Below are positions 57,964-64,000 of a stretch of DNA of 64,000 nt, in pieces (position 1 is the first letter of the stretch; every line of letters begins with the position of its first letter). Position numbers and translations under genes: made by a program. Under the pieces are notes generated by a model, which was given only the letters and a program-made list of their open reading frames with translations, ran no database searches and was not told the origin of the DNA. The stretch is from the NCBI RefSeq assembly GCF_017168335.1, contig NZ_JABFAU010000011.1:233063-297062 (forward strand), written 5' to 3'. Source of the DNA: Rhodococcus sp. KRD162 (GTDB taxonomy: Bacteria; Actinomycetota; Actinomycetes; Mycobacteriales; Mycobacteriaceae).

Positions 57964-58823
57964 GGTGGTTGCAGCACGGGGTCATCGATCACGGACGTCT
58001 GCCCCTGTTGTGCTTCCTGCTGGGATTGCTGCTGGGATTCCTGTTGATCCGGCTCAGTGTCAGGATGATTCGCGCCGACGTGAAGTGGTGGCCGGGCAAC
58101 ATCACGCCCGGCGGTCAACACATCCACCACGTCGTGTTCGGGATCGTGTTGATGTTGCTCGCGGGAATCGGTCTGATCGCGGTCTACGTCGACGGGTCCC
58201 AGTCGGCCGGGGCGATACTGGCGGCTGTGTTCGGTATCGGTGCCGCACTCGTCCTCGACGAGTTCGCGCTGATCTTCTACCTCCGCGACGTCTATTGGTC
58301 CGAGCAGGGCCGCACCTCGGTCGACGCGGTCTTCGCGGCCCTGGCCTTCACCGGACTGTTGCTGCTCGGCTTTCATCCGCTTGAGCTACTGAGCCCGGCG
58401 GACTTCCGAGCCGATCCCGATCCGTGGGTACGTGGAACCCTCGCGGCGCTGGCCGTCGTCAACCTCGCGCTGTGCGTCGTGGTGCTCCTCAAGGGCAAGA
58501 TCTGGACCGGTTTGGTCGGGCTGTTCGTGCTGCCGATACTGGTGTTGGCCGCCATCAGACTGAGTCGACCGAGCGCGCCATGGGCTCGCTGGCGCTACAC
58601 CGACAGGCCGAAGAAGATGGAGCGGGCGTTGCGGCGTGAGAAGCGCTGGCGCAGGCCGTTGATCCGGGCGAAGATCTATCTGCAGGACGCGATCGCAGGA
58701 AAGCCGAGCATCGTTCACGCGCGCGAGGCCACCGAGGACGAGTTGGCGCGCGTGGTGGTGCCGGCGCCGGTGGCGGCCGGGGCCGCTGCGACGAGGGCGG
58801 AGTCGATTTCTTCGAATGCGTGA
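57960..58823 (+). CDS. Conserved membrane protein, unknown function
   Basis: A 287-residue protein with about six transmembrane helices (first at residues 13-32, last around 185-201) and a basic cytosolic tail (KKMERALRREKRWRRPLIRAK). A PGNITPGGQHIHHVVFG motif near 48-64 with three histidines faces the membrane edge and resembles a metal or haem site. I do not recognise a family. GTG start overlaps a short upstream frame; GGAAGG is 11 bases upstream. rplS follows. Confidence 0.7.
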   Translation: MRWLQHGVIDHGRLPLLCFLLGLLLGFLLIRLSVRMIRADVKWWPGNITPGGQHIHHVVFGIVLMLLAGIGLIAVYVDGSQSAGAILAAVFGIGAALVLDEFALIFYLRDVYWSEQGRTSVDAVFAALAFTGLLLLGFHPLELLSPADFRADPDPWVRGTLAALAVVNLALCVVVLLKGKIWTGLVGLFVLPILVLAAIRLSRPSAPWARWRYTDRPKKMERALRREKRWRRPLIRAKIYLQDAIAGKPSIVHAREATEDELARVVVPAPVAAGAAATRAESISSNA

Positions 58824-58825
58824 TG

Positions 58826-58838
58826 GTCTGGCACAATG
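58826..58838 (+). promoter_or_regulatory. Extended -10-like element of rplS
   Basis: Exact copy of the 13-base GTCTGGCACAATG found before rpsP, 117 bases before the rplS start and three bases after the membrane protein stop. Confidence 0.5.
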
Positions 58839-58955
58839 GTCGGGTTGCCTCTAGCAGGCACGGACCTCACTCGGAGCACGAACCAGTCGAGCCGCCGAAT
58901 CGGCGAGCCGCTCGGTTCCTCTACTCATGCGCAGAACGCAAGGATGGCACAACCG

Positions 58956-59297
58956 ATGAACACTCTGGACTTTCTCGACAATCAGTCGCTGCGTGGCGAC
59001 ATTCCCGATTTCCGCCCCGGCGACACGCTGAACGTGCACGTCAAGGTAATCGAGGGCTCGAAGGAGCGCGTGCAGATCTTCAAGGGCGTCGTCATCCGGC
59101 GTCAGGGCGGTGGCGTTCGCGAGACGTTCACGGTTCGCAAGGTCTCCTTCGGCGTCGGCGTCGAGCGCACCTTCCCGGTGCACAGCCCCAACATCGCCCA
59201 GTTCGAGGTCCTCACCCGCGGCGACGTCCGTCGCGCCAAGCTCTACTACCTCCGCGATCTGCGTGGCAAGGCCGCCAAGATCAAGGAAAAGCGCTGA
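58956..59297 (+). CDS. rplS: Ribosomal protein bL19
   Basis: A 113-residue large-subunit protein at the subunit interface. It starts [34 protein letters not shown] and includes [25 protein letters not shown]. Start ATG 58956 matches the length of M. tuberculosis L19 (113). An in-frame ATG at 58944 is less likely. A hairpin follows. Confidence 0.96.
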   Translation: MNTLDFLDNQSLRGDIPDFRPGDTLNVHVKVIEGSKERVQIFKGVVIRRQGGGVRETFTVRKVSFGVGVERTFPVHSPNIAQFEVLTRGDVRRAKLYYLRDLRGKAAKIKEKR

Positions 59298-59327
59298 CCG
59301 GTTCTTCCCGGCCACACAGATTCCCAT

Positions 59328-59361
59328 CATGCCGCGTCGCCCATTCGGGCGGCGCGGCATG
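59328..59361 (+). terminator. Terminator after rplS
   Basis: 15-bp arms (59328-59342 and 59347-59361) with one mismatch and a four-base loop ATTC, 30 bases after the rplS stop. Confidence 0.7.
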
Positions 59362-59468
59362 TTGCGTAATGTCCCGCGTGTTCGCGGCCTGCCGTCGTCG
59401 ACGCGGCAGTCGGTGGGCTCGAATCGCCGGTGCACAGACCGTCCCGGCGCGCCGACGACGGTTCCGGC

Positions 59469-59474
59469 TAACCT
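59469..59474 (+). promoter_or_regulatory. Putative -10 element for leaderless lepB mRNA
   Basis: TAACCT is six bases before the lepB GTG, with no ribosome binding site. Confidence 0.45.
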
Positions 59475-59480
59475 GATCAC

Positions 59481-60257
59481 GTGACGCAGTCCCCACAAGA
59501 CCAGACCGATGAGCCCGACGACGAGTCTTCGCAGAAGACCCGTCGGGAGCGCAAGCCCCGATCGTTCTGGCGTGAGCTTCCGATCCTGATACTCGTAGCG
59601 CTGGTGTTGAGCTTCCTGCTGCAGACCTTCGTCGCCCGGGTGTACTTGATCCCGTCCGAATCGATGGAGCCGACGCTGCACGGTTGCGCGGGGTGCACCG
59701 GAGACCGCATCGTCGTCGAAAAGATCAGTTACCGGTTCGGCGACCCGAAGCCCGGCGATATCGTCGTCTTCCGCGGTCCGGATTCGTGGAACGACGAATT
59801 CGTCTCGCAACGATCGAACAACTCGGTGATACGCGGGGCCCAGGAGGTCGGCTCGTTGATCGGAGTCGTCGCCCCGGACGAGAACGACCTGGTCAAACGT
59901 GTCATCGCCACCGGTGGTCAAACGGTGGAATGCTGTGACGCCGAAGGGCGAGTGCTCGTCGACGGAAAGCCGTTGGACGAGCCGTACATTCAGATGGACT
60001 TCCCGTTCGATCCGGTCACGATGTCGTGTGACACCGAGCTGAAATCGGGACGTTGCTTCGACCCCGTCACCGTGCCGGAGGGCAACATCTGGGTGATGGG
60101 CGACAACAGAAGCAACTCGAGGGACTCGAGATATCACGTCACCGACGAGTACTCGGGGACCGTTCCCGTGGACAACGTGATCGGGAAAGCCGTCTTCATC
60201 GCGCTCCCGCCCTCGCGGACCGGCATCCTGCATTCTCCCGACATCCAGGGTCGATGA
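59481..60257 (+). CDS. lepB: Type I signal peptidase
   Basis: Removes Sec and Tat signal peptides outside the membrane. The 258-residue protein has one N-terminal transmembrane helix (33-52), the catalytic S61 in [10 protein letters not shown], the general base K139 in [18 protein letters not shown], and [13 protein letters not shown] near 223. Two cysteines near 69-72 (GCAGC) may be structural. Start GTG. rnhB overlaps its stop by four bases. Confidence 0.95.
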   Translation: MTQSPQDQTDEPDDESSQKTRRERKPRSFWRELPILILVALVLSFLLQTFVARVYLIPSESMEPTLHGCAGCTGDRIVVEKISYRFGDPKPGDIVVFRGPDSWNDEFVSQRSNNSVIRGAQEVGSLIGVVAPDENDLVKRVIATGGQTVECCDAEGRVLVDGKPLDEPYIQMDFPFDPVTMSCDTELKSGRCFDPVTVPEGNIWVMGDNRSNSRDSRYHVTDEYSGTVPVDNVIGKAVFIALPPSRTGILHSPDIQGR

Positions 60258-61027
60258 CGGCGGCCTCCCGCCGCGCGCCGCGCGCCCGCGCAACGCTCAG
60301 TCGTTCCTCCTGGCCGCCGCGTCCGACCATTCGGAAGGCCGCAGGGCTGCGAACGATGGAGTCGGCGCTCGAACGCTCCGGTCTCGGTCCGGTCGCGGGA
60401 GTCGACGAAGCAGGTAGGGGAGCGTGTGCGGGCCCGCTGACGGTGGCTGCGTGCGTGCTCGGTGCGCGTGCACATGCGGCTCTCGCGGACCTGAACGACT
60501 CGAAGAAGTTGACCGAGCGTCGACGGGAGGATCTGTTTCCCAAGATCCAGACAATGGCGCTGGCATGGAGTGTGGTGTTCATCGACGCTGCCGAGGTGGA
60601 CCGCATCGGCGTGCACGTGGCCAATATCGAAGGAATGCGACGCGCGGTTGCCGGGCTCGGTGTGAGCCCCGGGTACGTTCTCACCGACGGGTTCAGGGTG
60701 CCGGGTCTACCGGTTCCGTCGCTGCCGGTGATCGGGGGCGACGCGACTGCGGCGTGCATTGCCGCGGCGAGCGTGTTGGCGAAGGTCTCCCGAGACCGGT
60801 TGATGGTGCAGCTGGACGAGGAGATTCCGGGTTACGGATTCGCCGTGCACAAGGGGTACAGCACGCGTGCGCATTCGGCCGCCATGACCGCTCTCGGGCC
60901 GAGCAGAGAACACCGAATGTCGTACGCGAATGTAGCGGCGGCGGCAGCGGGCCCGGCGTCGGAGGTCTCGGATGGGGGCGTCGACGTCGTGGGGCGAATG
61001 GACTGCCGCGACGCCGGTGCGCGATGA
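60254..61027 (+). CDS. rnhB: Ribonuclease HII
   Basis: Cleaves RNA in RNA-DNA hybrids and at single ribonucleotides. The 257-residue protein has G-V-D51-E52-A-G-R-G, the defining RNase HII motif, then LNDSKKL near 85, and [16 protein letters not shown] near 172. Residues 1-35 are Arg-rich and specific to this lineage, and the start (ATG 60254) is chosen by ATGA overlap with lepB. An internal ATG at residue 35 is an alternative. Confidence 0.93.
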   Translation: MTAASRRAPRARATLSRSSWPPRPTIRKAAGLRTMESALERSGLGPVAGVDEAGRGACAGPLTVAACVLGARAHAALADLNDSKKLTERRREDLFPKIQTMALAWSVVFIDAAEVDRIGVHVANIEGMRRAVAGLGVSPGYVLTDGFRVPGLPVPSLPVIGGDATAACIAAASVLAKVSRDRLMVQLDEEIPGYGFAVHKGYSTRAHSAAMTALGPSREHRMSYANVAAAAAGPASEVSDGGVDVVGRMDCRDAGAR

Positions 61028-61064
61028 TTGCATTTCACGCCCGACTGGAGGATGAAAGAAACCG

Positions 61065-61370
61065 ATGAGTGCCGAGGATCTCGAAAAGTACGAAACCGAG
61101 ATGGAGCTCTCGCTGTATCGCGAGTACCGGGACATCGTAGGTCAGTTCAACTACGTCGTCGAAACCGAACGTCGATTCTATCTGGCGAACTCCGTCGAAC
61201 TCATTCCGCACAACGCCGACGGTGAGATCTATTTCGAATTGCGGATGTCGGATTCCTGGGTGTGGGACATGTATCGCCCCGCCCGCTTCGTCAAACATGT
61301 CCGGGTGATCACGTTCAAGGACGTCAACATCGAAGAGCTGGACAAACCGGATCTCCGACTGCCGGAATAG
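61065..61370 (+). CDS. DUF2469 protein
   Basis: A 101-residue acidic protein, MSAEDLEKYETEMELSLYREYRDIVGQFNYVVETERRFYLANSVELIP, of the actinobacteria-specific DUF2469 family, orthologous to Rv2901c by position. Function unknown; it always follows rnhB, hinting at a tie to RNA or nucleotide handling. AGGATGAAAG precedes the start. It ends before a hairpin. Confidence 0.88.
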   Translation: MSAEDLEKYETEMELSLYREYRDIVGQFNYVVETERRFYLANSVELIPHNADGEIYFELRMSDSWVWDMYRPARFVKHVRVITFKDVNIEELDKPDLRLPE

Positions 61371-61749
61371 ATCGCCCGGCGGGGCGGAGCGGAGTGAGCA
61401 GCCCGCGACGACTCGCACGGCAGCGCGGCTTTCGGGCGCTGCGTGCCACCGATCCGCTCGGCCGGAAAAGCTGGACACCCGCCCAAATTGTTCCGGGTGT
61501 CCTGTTTCGGGCCCCGGGCCTTCCGAAAGTCTGCACCGGAAGCCGCAAGTGAATCGATTCTCGTAGTGAAATCAATTGTGCAACAATAGAATTCGATTAG
61601 AACAGGCAAATTCTCGAAAAGTTTCGGGATTTCCGGCTGGATATTCACTGATTCGACACGTCGTGAAACGTGTTCAGTTCTTTGCGCCGATAGGAGAATC
61701 GGTGGTAGAACTTGAATATCACATCCCCAAGACGTGTAAGAGGTAAGAG
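61371..61749. other. Intergenic region before lsr2
   Basis: 379 bp with no gene that I can support. The first half is GC-rich and ends in a hairpin; the second half (from about 61553) is markedly AT-rich for this genome, with runs such as GAAATCAATTGTGCAACAAT, and probably carries the lsr2 promoter and Lsr2 self-binding sites. A short inverted repeat ACACG...CGTGT is at 61656-61673. Confidence 0.55.
61473..61502 (+). terminator. Terminator after the lepB-rnhB-DUF2469 unit
   Basis: Perfect 9-bp stem GGACACCCG/CGGGTGTCC with a 12-base loop, followed by TGTTT. Confidence 0.6.
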
Positions 61750-62094
61750 ATGGCACGCAAGACGCTTGTGCAGATGATCGACGATGTCGACGGATCGGTT
61801 ATCAAAGATGGGCAAGGTGAATCCATCGAATTCGGAATCGGCGGAAACCAGTACCGCATCGATTTGAATCTCAAACATGCGAACGAATTGCACGAACAGT
61901 TGGCTTTCTGGATCGAGCACGCCGAGAAGATTTCCGGTCGCCGCGCTCGGAAGGCCGGTGCTGCTTCGACGTCCGCTCGTGGCAAGGTCGACCTGCAGGA
62001 CATTCGCGCCTGGGCACGCGAGAACGGGTACGAGGTCAGCGCGCGTGGTCGGATCAGCCAGGACGTACAAGCAGCCTACGAGGCCGCGCACTGA
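61750..62094 (+). CDS. lsr2: Lsr2-family nucleoid silencing protein
   Basis: An H-NS-like protein of 114 residues that binds AT-rich DNA and silences foreign genes. Residues 1-60 form the dimerisation domain (MARKTLVQMIDDVDGS...YRIDLNLKHANELHEQLAFWIEHAEKI), then a basic linker, and the DNA-binding domain with the RGR hook in SARGRISQDVQAAYEAA near 97-114. The AT-rich upstream region suggests self-control. In mycobacteria the main lsr2 is elsewhere, so this is likely an additional paralogue. AGAGG precedes ATG. Confidence 0.93.
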   Translation: MARKTLVQMIDDVDGSVIKDGQGESIEFGIGGNQYRIDLNLKHANELHEQLAFWIEHAEKISGRRARKAGAASTSARGKVDLQDIRAWARENGYEVSARGRISQDVQAAYEAAH

Positions 62095-62441
62095 TACTTC
62101 GGTAGCGACGAGCCATTCGTCGCCACCGGCACCACTGACAGGCCGCGCTGTGGCGTAGGTTCCTGTAGTCGAGCTCCGTCCGATGTGTGATTCCGGACGG
62201 AGCTTTGTGCATTTCCCAGGTGTTCTCGCCGGGCCGAGTCCCCCGTGCGAGCACTGACACGACGGTCCGACGAAACCGGCCACGCAACGTGGAAATTTCT
62301 CTCGTTGTTCCACAGCCGAGCGGTTGTCCACAGGGCAATCGCCGACCTGCATTTTCTGAGTTCCTCCTCGATTCGAGCGTGTCACCGTCGATCCGACCGA
62401 ATCGGCCTGCGAGCGCGGCCGGAGAGTGGAGGAATATCGAT
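62095..62441. other. Intergenic region between lsr2 and yraN
   Basis: 347 bp with a terminator at 62172-62204 but no gene I can support. TTGTCCACA at 62324-62332 is an exact actinobacterial-type DnaA box, and TTGTTCCACA lies 19 bases before it. GGAGG at 62428-62432 is the yraN ribosome binding site. Confidence 0.5.
62172..62204 (+). terminator. Terminator after lsr2
   Basis: Perfect 11-bp stem AGCTCCGTCCG/CGGACGGAGCT with an 11-base loop, followed by TTGTGC, 77 bases after the lsr2 stop. Confidence 0.7.
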
Positions 62442-62798
62442 ATGGCGACCCATCAGCAACTCGGTGCGCGCGGGGAGGACATCGCGGTGCGCTATCTCGA
62501 GGGCATCGGGCTCGAGGTGGTAGAGCGCAATTGGCGGCATCGAACCGGTGAGCTGGACATCGTTGCGCGCGAGGGCGATACGGTGGTGTTCGTCGAAGTG
62601 AAGACGCGATCGGGAATCGGATACGGAACCCCTGCCGAGGCGGTGACGTATTCCAAGCAGACTCGAATACGGGGTCTGGCGCTGTATTGGCTTGCTCTGC
62701 AACAGGGGCCGTGGGTGCAGATCAGATTCGACGTCGTCGCGATCCTTGTCGGTCGCGACGACACTCCCCAGATCACGCACGTGCGGGCCGCGTTCTGA
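62442..62798 (+). CDS. YraN family endonuclease-like protein
   Basis: A 118-residue protein of the UPF0102/YraN family, with restriction-endonuclease-like fold: RNWRHRTGELDIVAREGDTVVFVEVKTR carries the E, D and E-x-K metal residues. Function is unknown, though it is typically beside comM and dprA. GGAGG lies nine bases before the ATG. The stop overlaps the next start by one base (TGATG). Confidence 0.9.
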   Translation: MATHQQLGARGEDIAVRYLEGIGLEVVERNWRHRTGELDIVAREGDTVVFVEVKTRSGIGYGTPAEAVTYSKQTRIRGLALYWLALQQGPWVQIRFDVVAILVGRDDTPQITHVRAAF

Positions 62799-64000
62799 TG
62801 CCGCTCGGACGAGCGCACTCGGTGGCGGTCAACGGTGTCGACGGTGTGCTGGTGGAGATCGAGGCCGATATCGGACAGGGCCTGCCCGGTACGCATCTGG
62901 TCGGTCTGCCCGATACCGCTCTGAACGAATCACGAGATCGCGTCAAAGCCGCGGTGAAGAACTCGGGCGGTACGTGGCCGGACAGTCGGGTGATTCTCGC
63001 GCTGTCACCTGCGACGCTTCCCAAGGGTGGCTCGGTGTACGACCTCGCGCTTGCCCTGTCGGTTCTCGATGCGGCCAAAGCGATTCCGCGCGGCAGTCTG
63101 TCCGAGACGGTGTTCATGGGCGAACTGGCGCTCGATGGCAGGTTACGGGCAGTGCGGGGGATTCTTCCCGCGGTGCTCGCGGTCAAGGGTGCGCGATGGA
63201 ATCGGGTGGTCGTACCGAGGCAGTGTCTGCCCGAGGCAGGTCTGGTCGAGGGGATCGAGGTGTTGGGCGCGGGCTCGCTGACCGATGTGGTGGCCTGGCT
63301 TCGCGGCGAGCAGGCCCTGGAATCGCCGGTGCCGACCGAATGGCAGCAGGAACACTATCCGGACCTCAGTGACGTCGCCGGTCAGGCAGATGCGCGCTGG
63401 GCACTCGAAGTCGCCGCGGCAGGTGCGCATCACATCATGTTGACCGGTCCGCCGGGAATCGGGAAAACGATGCTGGCGCAACGCCTTCCCGGGATCCTTC
63501 CGCCGCTGACCGAGTCCGAGGCGCTGGAGGTGACGGCCATTCATTCGGTGGCGGGCCTGTTGACCACCGCGCGACCGCTCATCACATCGCCGCCGTTCAT
63601 TGCGCCTCATCATTCGACGTCGGTGAGCGCGTTGGTCGGTGGTGGTACCGGGATGGCCAAGCCTGGTGCGGTCAGCCGAGCGCATCGCGGCGTCCTGTTC
63701 CTCGACGAGTGCGCCGAGATGAGTGTTCGGGTACTCGAGGCTTTGCGTACGCCGTTGGAGGACGGGGAGATTCGCATTGCCAGGCGAGACGGCGTCGCCA
63801 GGTATCCGGCGAGATTCCAATTGGTTCTCGCGGCGAATCCGTGTCCGTGTGCCCCGGCGAGGCAGGTCGATTGCGTGTGTGCACCGACGGTTCGGCGCAA
63901 GTATCTGGGAAAGCTCTCGGGGCCGCTTCTCGATCGTGTCGATCTGCGCATTCAGATGATGGGGGTGGCGACGGGGGCATTGGTCGACGAGGTGGGTGAG
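62798..64000 (+). CDS. ComM-like Mg-chelatase-type AAA+ protein (partial, cut by window end)
   Basis: YifB/ComM-type ATPase; ComM of Vibrio is a branch-migration helicase in natural transformation. The first 401 residues are present: an N-terminal Lon-protease-like domain (VAVNGVDGVLVEIEADIGQGLPGTHLVGLPDTALNESRDRV), Walker A GPPGIGKT at 217-224, Walker B FLDECAEM with D303-E304, and a cysteine cluster NPCPCAPARQVDCVC. The C-terminal part lies outside the window. Operon with yraN, equivalent to Rv2898c-Rv2897c. Confidence 0.93.
   Translation, partial: MPLGRAHSVAVNGVDGVLVEIEADIGQGLPGTHLVGLPDTALNESRDRVKAAVKNSGGTWPDSRVILALSPATLPKGGSVYDLALALSVLDAAKAIPRGSLSETVFMGELALDGRLRAVRGILPAVLAVKGARWNRVVVPRQCLPEAGLVEGIEVLGAGSLTDVVAWLRGEQALESPVPTEWQQEHYPDLSDVAGQADARWALEVAAAGAHHIMLTGPPGIGKTMLAQRLPGILPPLTESEALEVTAIHSVAGLLTTARPLITSPPFIAPHHSTSVSALVGGGTGMAKPGAVSRAHRGVLFLDECAEMSVRVLEALRTPLEDGEIRIARRDGVARYPARFQLVLAANPCPCAPARQVDCVCAPTVRRKYLGKLSGPLLDRVDLRIQMMGVATGALVDEVGE

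Noticed and set aside
56799..58376. 525-codon open frame on the minus strand
   Set aside because: Antisense to tex and the membrane protein gene, with no domain or ribosome binding site.
62281..62441. Replication origin
   Set aside because: Only one exact and one imperfect DnaA box, no dnaA/dnaN neighbours and no AT-rich unwinding element of proper size.

Overview
The window is a 64 kb stretch of high-GC actinobacterial chromosome, most likely from Rhodococcus or a close relative in the Mycobacteriales. Gene order follows the Mycobacterium tuberculosis block from serA1 (Rv2996c) to the comM-like gene (Rv2897c), recalled from general knowledge and not searched. Lineage markers are a HupB with a long Lys/Ala/Pro tail, an NdgR-type IclR regulator beside leuCD, CofC (coenzyme F420), a SepIVA-type coiled-coil protein, LppW- and DUF2469-type proteins and Lsr2. 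The large lipid locus that M. tuberculosis carries between coaD and the sepIVA homologue is absent. Almost everything here is housekeeping chromosome. I see no insertion sequence, prophage, integron, CRISPR array or defence island.

Layout. 1-8.2 kb: end of serA, leuB, a divergent MFS/FAH pair, gltX, a YihY-type membrane protein, a polymerase I-like gene, tRNA-Gln(CUG), tRNA-Glu(CUC) and a 55-residue DUF5302 gene. 8.2-16.2 kb: ndgR divergent from leuCD, hupB, then mutT1-ppk and cofC on the minus strand. 16.3-25 kb: gpsA-ddl, DUF3515 and Lrp-like genes, thiL, a gamma-carbonic-anhydrase-like gene, ung, an enoyl-CoA hydratase, rpmB and a DAK2-domain gene. 25-32 kb: recG, pyc, rsmD, coaD. 32-43 kb: sepIVA, DUF177, rpmF, rnc, mutM, osmC, a secreted beta-propeller, acyP, smc, a PPOX flavoprotein and ftsY. 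43-47.5 kb: amtB-glnB-glnD. 47.7-52.4 kb: M23 peptidase, ffh, amidohydrolase, CPBP protein. 52.5-64 kb: rpsP-khpA-rimM-trmD, an LppW-like lipoprotein, tex, a membrane protein, rplS, lepB-rnhB-DUF2469, lsr2, yraN and a comM-like gene cut by the window end.

Functional themes. leuB, leuC and leuD are three leucine-pathway genes, with the IclR regulator reading away from leuC. FtsY, Ffh and LepB cover SRP targeting and signal peptide removal. RpsP, KhpA, RimM, TrmD, RplS, RpmB, RpmF, RsmD, Rnc and GltX cover ribosome assembly and translation. Ung, MutM, MutT1, RecG, RnhB and Smc cover genome maintenance. AmtB-GlnB-GlnD is the ammonium-sensing module and is preceded by a sequence that fits the four-part actinobacterial GlnR box.

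Regulatory sequence is the most informative new layer. At least ten genes have a TANNNT hexamer 6 to 9 bases before the start codon and no evident Shine-Dalgarno, a layout expected for leaderless mRNAs. rpsP and rplS share a 13-base extended -10-like element. The ndgR-leuC gap holds a 20-bp near-perfect palindrome. I did not find a convincing undescribed multi-gene system.
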